From Bacteroidales bacterium (GTDB lineage: Bacteria > Bacteroidota > Bacteroidia > Bacteroidales > JAIOZK01), in contig JAIPBS010000017.1 in NCBI GenBank assembly GCA_021738625.1, forward strand, positions 1-64,000: a stretch of DNA of 64,000 nucleotides, read 5' to 3'. This document shows positions 57,226-64,000 of this stretch, one piece after another. The position numbers were made by a program, and so were the translations under genes. Within the stretch, counting starts at the first letter, position 1. Each line of letters starts with the position of its first letter. The notes under the pieces were generated by a model. It saw nothing but the letters and a program-made list of their open reading frames with translations, searched no databases and was not told the DNA's origin.

Positions 57226-57726
57226 TTACTTTAAAATAAGCTGCGGGCTCATAACCACATTGCTTTTGTGCAGGGCACGGTCAATGATCCATGCTTCAAA
57301 AGCAATGGTATCGGAATCCAGAAAGGGCGTCATCATAAACAGTTCCAGCTTCATTTCGATACTGCCCTTTATGGCTTTATTGATGCCGTCGGGGGTAAGT
57401 ACCGGAATACGCGAATTGAAGTTCACGTTGGTATCCGGCAATTGGAGCTTCACCAGTTCACCGTTGATGTTCTGGTAAATATTCAGGAAGAAATTATATT
57501 GATAGGGGGGAAGCGTGTCGTTTTTTGTCAGGCCGATATCGCCGTCACCGTCCCGGTAGGAAATTGTAAAAAACCCGAGCGAATCTCTGCCGATCGAATC
57601 TTTGACCACTGCAAAATCCTGGTATTCGATATATGGCTCAATGGGATATTCCTCGAATTTCTGGCAGGCCGGAAACAAGGTGGCCACCAGTGCCAGAGAC
57701 AAGACATGCCATGATAATTTTTTCAT
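57226..57726 (-). CDS. Hypothetical lipoprotein
   Basis: This 166-residue lipoprotein has lipobox LFPAC at about residue 20. The body is predicted beta-rich, with a notable acidic turn YRDGDGDIGLTKNDTLPPYQ (a Ca2+-binding-like D-G-D-G-D pattern) and a closing AWIIDRALHKSN. I have seen similar DGDGDIGL-containing lipoproteins in Bacteroidota, but know of no assigned function. No operon partner on the same strand. Confidence 0.7.
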   Translation of the reverse strand: MKKLSWHVLSLALVATLFPACQKFEEYPIEPYIEYQDFAVVKDSIGRDSLGFFTISYRDGDGDIGLTKNDTLPPYQYNFFLNIYQNINGELVKLQLPDTNVNFNSRIPVLTPDGINKAIKGSIEMKLELFMMTPFLDSDTIAFEAWIIDRALHKSNVVMSPQLILK

Positions 57727-57789
57727 TTTCCTGAAATATATTATAACGTAAAGGTATTAAAATTCCCTTCTTTGTTAAATTTGCATATA

Positions 57790-58782
57790 ATGAAGCCTGA
57801 AACCCTCATACCGAAAATATTTAACATATCTTCCTTCAGGGAATTTAACGAGATTTCGCTGCAGATATTTCATTATCAGTATGCCATGAATACCATTTAC
57901 AGGGAGTTTGTGGAGCATTTGCATGTGCGGATTGAAGATGTTGACAGCATTGAGAAGATCCCGTTTCTGCCAATAGAATTCTTCAGAAACCATAAAATAC
58001 TTGCAACCGACCGACCGGTTGAAAAAATTTTTCATAGCTCAGGCACAACCAGCCGGGCAACCAGCCGGCATCATCTAGTCGATTACTCATTATACAAAGA
58101 AAGCATATTGAAAGGATTTAAGCACTTTTACGGCAGGCCGGATAAATATTGCTTCCTGGCTCTTTTGCCTTCTTATCTTGAGAGAGCAAATGCCTCCCTG
58201 GTCTTTATGATGAAAGAGCTGATGAAAGTTTCTTCCTGCCGGTGGGAAGGTTTTTTTCTGAACAATATCAATGATTTGAAAAAAGCCATTAAGAAAGTGC
58301 CCCCTACCGGCCGAACGATTTTCCTGCTGGGCGTTTCATTTGCTTTGCTCGATTTGGTTGAAAAGCATGGTCTTCAGGTACCCGAAACATCGGTGGTGAT
58401 GGAAACTGGTGGGATGAAGGGTCGTCGCAGGGAAATTGTACGGAAGGAGTTGCACGGAATTCTTGCACACGGGATGGGCCTTTCGGTGGTTCATTCCGAA
58501 TATGGTATGACTGAACTGCTTTCGCAGGCCTATGCCATGGCCAGGGGCCTGTTTTATGCGCCTCCCTGGATGAAAGTGCTGATCAGGGATTTCAACGATC
58601 CGTTGTCATTTGCAGCCGACGGAAGATCAGGGGGAATCAATGTGATCGACCTGGCCAATATTTATTCATGCTCCTTCATTGCCACGCAGGATATCGGGAA
58701 ACGTCATCCCGACGGCGCCTTTGAAGTGCTGGGTCGTTTCGATAACAGTGATATCAGGGGATGCAACCTGCTGGTAACATAA
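57790..58782 (+). CDS. LuxE-like acyl-protein synthetase
   Basis: This 330-residue protein of the adenylate-forming (ANL) superfamily resembles LuxE, which activates fatty acids as acyl-AMP. Motifs are HSSGTTSRATSRH (phosphate-binding P-loop), VVMETGGMKGRRREIVRKEL, VHSEYGMTELLSQAYA (the YGMTE motif), and a C-terminal DLANIYSCSFIATQDIG ... GRFDNSDIRGCN. The start is the ATG at 57790; a TTG further upstream adds six residues. No luxC, luxD or acyl carrier gene is adjacent. Its substrate in Bacteroidota is unknown to me. Confidence 0.85.
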   Translation: MKPETLIPKIFNISSFREFNEISLQIFHYQYAMNTIYREFVEHLHVRIEDVDSIEKIPFLPIEFFRNHKILATDRPVEKIFHSSGTTSRATSRHHLVDYSLYKESILKGFKHFYGRPDKYCFLALLPSYLERANASLVFMMKELMKVSSCRWEGFFLNNINDLKKAIKKVPPTGRTIFLLGVSFALLDLVEKHGLQVPETSVVMETGGMKGRRREIVRKELHGILAHGMGLSVVHSEYGMTELLSQAYAMARGLFYAPPWMKVLIRDFNDPLSFAADGRSGGINVIDLANIYSCSFIATQDIGKRHPDGAFEVLGRFDNSDIRGCNLLVT

Positions 58783-58783
58783 A

Positions 58784-59806
58784 TCAAATCACCGATCGGA
58801 ATTGTTTCAGAAAGCGGATGTCATTCTCGAAAAACAGGCGGATGTCTTCAATTCTGTATTTTACCAGGGTGGGTCTTTCAATGCCCATTCCAAAAGCAAA
58901 GCCTGAATATTCTTCCGGGTCGATATTACAAAACTTAAGCACATTGGGATCGACCATTCCGCAGCCTAGTATTTCGACCCAGCCGGTTTTTTTACAGATC
59001 TTACAGCCCTTGCCTCCACACAGGAAGCAACTGATATCCATTTCGGCCGAAGGTTCAGTGAAGGGAAAGTAGGAAGGCCGGAAACGCACCTTCACATCCG
59101 GCCCGATAAATTCTTTTGCAAAATAATAAAGGGTTTGTTTAAGGTCGGCAAAGGAAACATCCTTATCCACATACAGCCCTTCCACCTGGTGAAAGATGCA
59201 GTGTGAACGTGCGGATATGGCTTCATTTCTGTAAACCCTGCCGGGATATATTTGGCGGATGGGCGGTTTTAACTTTTGCATGGCCCTGATCTGAACCGAC
59301 GAGGTGTGGGTTCGCAAAAGGATATCCGGGTTTTTTTCAAAGAAAAAAGTATCCTGCATATCCCTTGCCGGATGTTCCTCAGGGAAATTCAAAGCGGTAA
59401 AATTGTGAAAATCATCTTCGATCTCGGGACCTTCGGCAACCGTAAACCCAAGTCGGTTGAAGATATCAACCATGTCGTTCAAAACAATAGAGATGGGATG
59501 CCTTGCACCAAGCTCAACGAAATTGGCAGGCAGGCTAAAGTCGATGTCAGCGGCCTTGCTCTCCCTGTCTTTACCCAGCTCTTCCTTCCATTGATTGTAT
59601 TTCATCTGGGCATATGTCTTCAACTGGTTCAGCGCCTGCCCGATCTCTTTCTTTTGTTCAGGGGGCACATCTTTAAAATCCTTGAAAAGGGAAGGGATCA
59701 AGCCTTTTTTGGTCAGGTATTTTAGCCGGAATTCTTCCACTTCTTCGGCATTTTTGGGCTGAAGGGCGTCTATTTTTTTCCTGATCTCTTCAATTTTGTC
59801 AATCAT
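58784..59806 (-). CDS. pheS: Phenylalanyl-tRNA synthetase alpha subunit
   Basis: This 340-residue class II synthetase subunit forms an alpha2beta2 enzyme with PheT, which is not in the window. Class II motif 2 is YRNEAISARSHCIFHQVEGL and motif 3 is FGMGIERPTLVKYRI. The N-terminal coiled coil (1-90) binds tRNA. An internal CFLCGGKGCKICKKTGWVEI Cys-rich stretch is typical of many bacterial PheS proteins. It lies 17 bp after the cyclophilin gene and is probably co-transcribed. Confidence 0.97.
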   Translation of the reverse strand: MIDKIEEIRKKIDALQPKNAEEVEEFRLKYLTKKGLIPSLFKDFKDVPPEQKKEIGQALNQLKTYAQMKYNQWKEELGKDRESKAADIDFSLPANFVELGARHPISIVLNDMVDIFNRLGFTVAEGPEIEDDFHNFTALNFPEEHPARDMQDTFFFEKNPDILLRTHTSSVQIRAMQKLKPPIRQIYPGRVYRNEAISARSHCIFHQVEGLYVDKDVSFADLKQTLYYFAKEFIGPDVKVRFRPSYFPFTEPSAEMDISCFLCGGKGCKICKKTGWVEILGCGMVDPNVLKFCNIDPEEYSGFAFGMGIERPTLVKYRIEDIRLFFENDIRFLKQFRSVI

Positions 59807-59823
59807 GATTTTTGGAAGATATT

Positions 59824-60471
59824 TTATTCTACAATTTCGATGGTCATTTTGATATCCTGCACAGGCTTGTTTTCCATCTTGTTGTTTGTTTCCACGGCAG
59901 CGATTTTATCCAGCACATCATATCCTTCAATCAGTTGTCCGAATACGGTATATTCTCCATCAAGATGCGGGGCACCACCCTGGGTTTTATAAATTTCGCG
60001 CTGCTTCTCGGTAAACTCCTGTCCCCATTTTTTCTCCACATAATCCAGCTCCTGATCGGTAAATGTTCTGCCTTGCACAATGTAGAACTGCGATCCGGAA
60101 GATTTTTTCTCGGGATTCACCTGGTCGCTCTGTCGTGCCGCGGCAAGCGCTCCTTTTTTATGAATAAAGCCCGGAACAAATTCTGCATCAACGCGGTAAC
60201 CGGGTCCTTCTTCTCCTTCAGCGCTCTGTCCGCCCTGTATCATAAACCCTTCAATCACCCTATGAAATGGACTCCCGTCATACCAACCTTCTTTCACAAG
60301 CTTAACGAAATTATCCCTGTGCGCGGGTGTTTCGTTATACAGTTTTACCTTCATATCACCCATATCCGTATGTATGATGGCGATGGTTTCATCATTAGCA
60401 TTTTTTTGCGAGCAGGAGCTCAAACTAAACGATATCAATGCGATCAGCATCAATCCTGTGATTTTTTTCAT
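59824..60471 (-). CDS. Cyclophilin-type peptidyl-prolyl isomerase lipoprotein
   Basis: This 215-residue protein has a lipoprotein signal (LMLIALISFSLSSC, Cys at about residue 20). The cyclophilin fold shows YNETPAHRDNFVKL, GSPFHRVIEGFMIQGGQ (with the catalytic Arg in FHR) and GSQFYIVQGRTF, then HLDGEYTVFGQLIEGYDVLDKI. It accelerates proline isomerisation during folding in the periplasm or at the outer membrane. An insertion around residues 130-160 is common in Bacteroidota members. Confidence 0.93.
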   Translation of the reverse strand: MKKITGLMLIALISFSLSSCSQKNANDETIAIIHTDMGDMKVKLYNETPAHRDNFVKLVKEGWYDGSPFHRVIEGFMIQGGQSAEGEEGPGYRVDAEFVPGFIHKKGALAAARQSDQVNPEKKSSGSQFYIVQGRTFTDQELDYVEKKWGQEFTEKQREIYKTQGGAPHLDGEYTVFGQLIEGYDVLDKIAAVETNNKMENKPVQDIKMTIEIVE

Positions 60472-60555
60472 GTGCTATCAATAGATTTTTTTTGTTAATG
60501 ATTTTTATAAAGTCTGCAATACGAATTGTTTAACGGCCAACAAAGGTAATGAAAT

Positions 60556-61140
60556 CTATTTACCCTGTGCCTTTCTTTTCTCATTGAAGCAGCTTCTACA
60601 TAAGGGTTCGTAGTTGTCTGTTTCTCCCAGTACCACCAGTTTTTCATTCGCTGTTTTCCGGTAGGAATGATTGGCCAGGTTCCCGCAGTTCATACAGATG
60701 GCATGGACTTTTGTCACGAATTCGGCGGTTGCCAACAGCTCCGGCATGGGCCCGAAGGCTTTCCCGCTGAAGTCCATATCAAGGCCGGCTATGATCACCC
60801 TGACCCCTGCATTGGCCAGGTGGTTGCAAACCATGCTCAGCTCAGTATCAAAAAACTGCGCTTCATCTATACCCACCACATCAAAATCATTTGCATACAG
60901 CATGATTTGCGAAGCCGTTTCAACCGGGGTGGAGTGGATGGAGTTGGCGTTATGCGAAACAACATTCTCCTCGTCGTAGCGTTTGTCAACCCGTGGCTTG
61001 AAGATTTCAACCCGGAGCTTTGCGATCCGCGCCCTGTTCAGGCGACGGATCAGTTCTTCGGTTTTACCGGAGAACATCGATCCGCATATGACTTCAATCC
61101 ACCCGGAACGGTTCGGATGTTTCGATTTCTCTATAAACAT
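60556..61140 (-). CDS. tdk: Thymidine kinase
   Basis: This 194-residue type II thymidine kinase salvages thymidine to dTMP. The P-loop is GSMFSGKT at 20-27. The DEAQFFD motif and the lasso zinc site ([11 protein letters not shown] ... CRSCFNEK) are complete. It has its own promoter and is divergent from the gene at 61240. Confidence 0.96.
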   Translation of the reverse strand: MFIEKSKHPNRSGWIEVICGSMFSGKTEELIRRLNRARIAKLRVEIFKPRVDKRYDEENVVSHNANSIHSTPVETASQIMLYANDFDVVGIDEAQFFDTELSMVCNHLANAGVRVIIAGLDMDFSGKAFGPMPELLATAEFVTKVHAICMNCGNLANHSYRKTANEKLVVLGETDNYEPLCRSCFNEKRKAQGK

Positions 61141-61189
61141 TAAAAGTTAATCTTAAGTTTCTTAATTTTATGAAATCGTTCGGTACATG

Positions 61190-61216
61190 CAAAGTTACAG
61201 AATTCACATATATCAA
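61190..61216 (-). promoter_or_regulatory. Promoter of tdk
   Basis: TTTTTG (its TTG at 61214-61216), 16 bp, then TAACTTTG (61190-61197) on the minus strand. The spacing is a little short for the consensus. The leader would be about 45 nt. Confidence 0.5.
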
Positions 61217-61239
61217 AAATAAACAACAAAAATAATAGA

Positions 61240-62028
61240 ATGGATATCAGGGATTTGAAAAAAGAAATTGAAATCACCTTCGAAGCACTGGAAGAACAGG
61301 TGCGGAATGTATTGGAAAATGAGGATAAAATTCCTCAAATCGACATGGATATTTTGCTGGGAAACCTCAGGAAAATTTATGAAGATTTTCGTTCGCTTGA
61401 GCGCATGAACAACAAAATCGGCAACAGGCTCAGCGAACCCAAATTGCCCGATCCAACCCAAACAGAAAGAAAAAAACCGGAGCCTGAAAAACAAGTTGAA
61501 GAACAGGCCATGGAGCGGAAGAAAACTGCTCAGGAAAACACCAAAGAGAGGCCAGTGAAAGAAGAAAGGATTGAACAGAAGGAAACCGGCAATCATGATG
61601 ATTCTACCAAAGAGGACGAAACATCCAATCAGAAACAAAAACAAAAGACCATAATTCCCGAAAAACAAGAAGCGGATAAAACGCCTCCCGCCAATAAGCA
61701 GCAAAGAATGACTGCCGATCTGTTTGGCGACCATACTACCCTGGCCGACAAATTAATGGACAAAAAGGATGAGACGCTTGCCGCCCGGATCAAGCAGAAC
61801 AAAATTGACGATCTGAAGAAAGCCATAGGCATCAATGAGAAATTTCTTTTCATCCATGAATTGTTTGATGGCAATATGAACGAATACAATAGCATTATTG
61901 AACAATTGAACAGCATGGCTTCATTAGAGGATGCCAATGCTTTCTTGGAACGTTTAAAAGAAGAACACGATTGGAGCGGAAAGCCTTCCTACCTTCAGTT
62001 GAAAAAACTTGTAGAGAAAAGATACTGA
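61240..62028 (+). CDS. Conserved Bacteroidota coiled-coil protein of unknown function
   Basis: This 262-residue, highly charged cytoplasmic protein has an N-terminal helical region (1-65), a low-complexity Lys/Glu/Gln linker (about 70-160) and a compact conserved C-terminal domain. The C-terminal domain contains TADLFGDHTTLADKL, DDLKKAIGINEKFLFIHELF, NGNMNEY-like and DANAFLERLKEEHDW. I recognise the C-terminal pattern from many Bacteroidota genomes, but no function is known to me. It is 3 bp upstream of the M28 peptidase gene. Confidence 0.8.
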   Translation: MDIRDLKKEIEITFEALEEQVRNVLENEDKIPQIDMDILLGNLRKIYEDFRSLERMNNKIGNRLSEPKLPDPTQTERKKPEPEKQVEEQAMERKKTAQENTKERPVKEERIEQKETGNHDDSTKEDETSNQKQKQKTIIPEKQEADKTPPANKQQRMTADLFGDHTTLADKLMDKKDETLAARIKQNKIDDLKKAIGINEKFLFIHELFDGNMNEYNSIIEQLNSMASLEDANAFLERLKEEHDWSGKPSYLQLKKLVEKRY

Positions 62029-62031
62029 TCC

Positions 62032-63300
62032 ATGAAAAAAATATTTTCAGCCCGCACTGGCTTTGGCCTGGTTATGATTTTTTTTGTGCTGAGCATTTCT
62101 GCGCAGGACATTGATTATGCTGAAAAAATGATCAAAAAGCTCTCTTCCAAAAAATTTGCAGGCAGAGGTTATGTGAAGGATGGCGATTTGAAAGCGGCAA
62201 AGTTTATTGCGGATGAGTTTGCAGAAAACGGTTTGAAATCATTCGATGGAAAATATTTCCAACGTTTTGGCTTCCCGGTGAACACTTTTCCTTATAAGAT
62301 AAAACTGAAAATTGACGGGGAAAAGTTAATGCCCTTTGATGATTTTATTGTTTATGCAAACTCTTCTGCGGCAGTGGGGGAATTTGAACTGCTGCGCCTG
62401 CAGATTGATTCGGCTGACCAGCGGCTGTTAAAGCGGTTTTATGAGGAAAGCGAGTTGAACGGCAAAGTGCTTGTAGCCGACAGGGCTTTTAAAAAGCTGA
62501 TCCTCGACAGTGTGCCCGAAAATCTTGCAGGCATCATCTTTACCACAGATAAAAATATGTACTGGTTTTTGTCTATTGCCCAATGGCCAGTGGATTATTT
62601 CACTCTGGAAATAGATTCCACAAAACTCCCAGAAGAAGCTACCTCCATAAAAATCGATTTACGAAATCTTTATTTACCGGCACATAAAACACAAAATGTT
62701 GTTGGTTGGATTAAAGGCAAATCCAAGCCCGACAGCTTCCTGGTCTTCACGGCTCATTACGATCATTTGGGCTACATGGGTAAAAGGACCTGGTTTCCCG
62801 GCGCCAACGACAATGCAAGCGGGGTGGCTATGATCACCGATCTGGGCAGGCATTTTGCCCTTGAAAAAAACAAGCCTGATTATTCCATGTTATTTATTGC
62901 CAGCGCGGGTGAAGAAACCGGGCTGATGGGCGCCACCTATTTCGCCCTCAATCCGCTAATACCTCTTGATCAGATGAAGTTTCTTATAAACCTTGATATG
63001 GTTGGGACCGGAAGTGAAGGCATCACGGTGGTGAATGGTGAAGTTTTTGAAGAGGAATTTGAGCGCCTGGTCGGGATCAATAACGAATACGATTATCTGC
63101 AAAGCATTAAGGCAAGAGGCGAATCCTGCAACAGCGATCATTGTCCGTTTTACAAGGAAGGCGTGCCATCATTTTTTATTTATACGAGGGGAAAGGAATT
63201 CAGCGAGTACCATAACCCGGATGATGCGGCCAAAGAACTTCCATTAACAGATTATGAGGATTTGTTCAGGTTGCTGGCCGAATTTGTTCAAACATACTGA
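62032..63300 (+). CDS. M28-family metallopeptidase
   Basis: This 422-residue secreted zinc aminopeptidase has a signal peptide (GFGLVMIFFVLSISA). The catalytic domain from about residue 225 carries zinc ligands and catalytic residues in TAHYDHLGYMG (His), PGANDNASGVAM (Asp), ASAGEETGLMGATYF (Glu-Glu), INLDMVGTG (Asp) and SDHCPFYKEG (His). The residues 40-220 form the prodomain/PA-like insert. It trims amino acids from peptides in the periplasm or outside the cell. Confidence 0.92.
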   Translation: MKKIFSARTGFGLVMIFFVLSISAQDIDYAEKMIKKLSSKKFAGRGYVKDGDLKAAKFIADEFAENGLKSFDGKYFQRFGFPVNTFPYKIKLKIDGEKLMPFDDFIVYANSSAAVGEFELLRLQIDSADQRLLKRFYEESELNGKVLVADRAFKKLILDSVPENLAGIIFTTDKNMYWFLSIAQWPVDYFTLEIDSTKLPEEATSIKIDLRNLYLPAHKTQNVVGWIKGKSKPDSFLVFTAHYDHLGYMGKRTWFPGANDNASGVAMITDLGRHFALEKNKPDYSMLFIASAGEETGLMGATYFALNPLIPLDQMKFLINLDMVGTGSEGITVVNGEVFEEEFERLVGINNEYDYLQSIKARGESCNSDHCPFYKEGVPSFFIYTRGKEFSEYHNPDDAAKELPLTDYEDLFRLLAEFVQTY

Positions 63301-63301
63301 A

Positions 63302-63976
63302 ATGGGGAAGCTCTACATCATACCAACTCCGATCGGAAATCTCGGGGATATCACTTACCGGGCAGTTGAGGTAATGAAACAACTGGATTTGTTGTTGGCT
63401 GAAGATACCCGAAAAACCGGTTTGTTGCTGAAACATTATGATATAACAATTAAAATGAAACCCCATCATCAGGTGAATGAACACCAAACCGTATCCGGTA
63501 TCATTGATCGCCTGGAGAAGGGAGAAAATATTGGTTTGGTAACCGATGCCGGCATGCCCGGTATTTCCGATCCCGGCTTTTTGTTGGTTCGAGAATGCCT
63601 GCAGGCAGGGATCCAAATAGATTGCCTTCCGGGTCCGAGCGCCTTTTTGCCTGCTTTGGTTCTTTCGGGTATCCCATCTGATCGCTTTCATTTCGAAGGA
63701 TTTCTTCCCCACAAAAAAGGCAGGAAAACCCGGCTGGAAATTCTGGCGGACTATCCGCACACTTTGGTTTTTTATGAATCTCCCCATCGCCTGCTTAAAA
63801 CCCTCGAACAGCTAGCAGAACATTTTGGCAAAAACCGTTATGCATCGGTTTCGAGGGAACTTAGCAAAATGTATGAGGAAACCCGCAGGGGAATGCTTGA
63901 GGAACTGATATCATTCTTCTCGGATCAAAAACCGAGAGGTGAATTTGTGATCGTAGTATCCGGCAAAACAAACTGA
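63302..63976 (+). CDS. rsmI: 16S rRNA (cytidine1402-2'-O)-methyltransferase
   Basis: This 224-residue SAM-dependent enzyme of the tetrapyrrole methylase fold methylates the 2'-OH of C1402 in 16S rRNA, tuning decoding fidelity. Motifs: LYIIPTPIGNLGDITYRA at the N-terminus, LLAEDTRKTGLLLKH, VTDAGMPGISDPGFLLV (SAM loop), LPGPSAFLPALVLSG and FEGFLPHKKGRK. The start at 63302 lies 1 bp after the peptidase stop codon. An upstream in-frame Met inside the peptidase gene is rejected. Confidence 0.96.
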   Translation: MGKLYIIPTPIGNLGDITYRAVEVMKQLDLLLAEDTRKTGLLLKHYDITIKMKPHHQVNEHQTVSGIIDRLEKGENIGLVTDAGMPGISDPGFLLVRECLQAGIQIDCLPGPSAFLPALVLSGIPSDRFHFEGFLPHKKGRKTRLEILADYPHTLVFYESPHRLLKTLEQLAEHFGKNRYASVSRELSKMYEETRRGMLEELISFFSDQKPRGEFVIVVSGKTN

Positions 63977-64000
63977 TCTTTTCTAGAAAGCGTACAGCTT

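Overview
The window is a typical chromosomal stretch of a Bacteroidota bacterium, most likely in or near the Bacteroidales/Marinilabiliales. Three secreted proteins end in type IX secretion (T9SS) sorting domains. Promoters fit the Bacteroidota TTG / TAnnTTTG pattern. The ATP synthase a subunit has a long N-terminal extension and the epsilon subunit is short. Several starts are TTG or GTG with poor Shine-Dalgarno sites. No insertion sequence, prophage or CRISPR array is visible. The aspartate decarboxylase/antiporter pair suggests a fermentative or micro-aerobic life, but that is inference.

Layout. 1-1.4 kb: AT-rich accessory patch with a truncated lipoprotein, a small membrane protein and an orphan HEPN-like protein, then repeat debris. 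1.8-10.9 kb: F1Fo ATP synthase in two same-strand blocks (atpDC and atpBEFHAG), separated by three unrelated genes. 11.2-15.7 kb: ileS, a DksA-like protein and lspA. 16.0-16.7 kb: decayed DNA with remnants of two genes, a bacterial Ku and a YbhB/PEBP protein. 16.7-24 kb: a T9SS beta-propeller, a DUF2807 protein, dnaG and a TrkA-C membrane protein, then an unidentified structured RNA gene with its own promoter and terminator, facing away from a degenerate nucleotidyl-cyclase-like protein. 24-39 kb: two DUF3857/transglutaminase proteins, tadA, a sortilin-like T9SS protein, a MITE, an AEC transporter, an HDAC-family hydrolase, a tryptophan-rich repeat protein, a tyrosine phosphatase, a C69 dipeptidase and a PQQ-propeller lipoprotein. 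39.3-44.9 kb: aspT-aspD and a TPR sensor kinase. 45 kb: tRNA-Phe. 45.2-52.8 kb: an envelope cluster (coaX, outer-membrane barrel, TPR, lptC, CBS/CorC protein, PpiD-like foldase). 52.8-55.9 kb: mrdA-rodA. 56-64 kb: small envelope proteins, a LuxE-like protein, pheS, a cyclophilin, tdk, an M28 peptidase and rsmI.

Working together. Asp/Ala exchange plus aspartate decarboxylation consumes cytoplasmic protons, and the resulting proton motive force could drive the ATP synthase in the same window. The 45-56 kb genes serve the envelope: LPS export, outer-membrane protein folding and rod-shape peptidoglycan synthesis.

The strongest candidate for something undescribed is the roughly 325-nt GC-rich RNA at 22.53-22.85 kb on the minus strand. 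It is rich in GNRA/UNCG hairpins, has a near-consensus promoter and an intrinsic terminator, and I cannot place it in a known RNA family.
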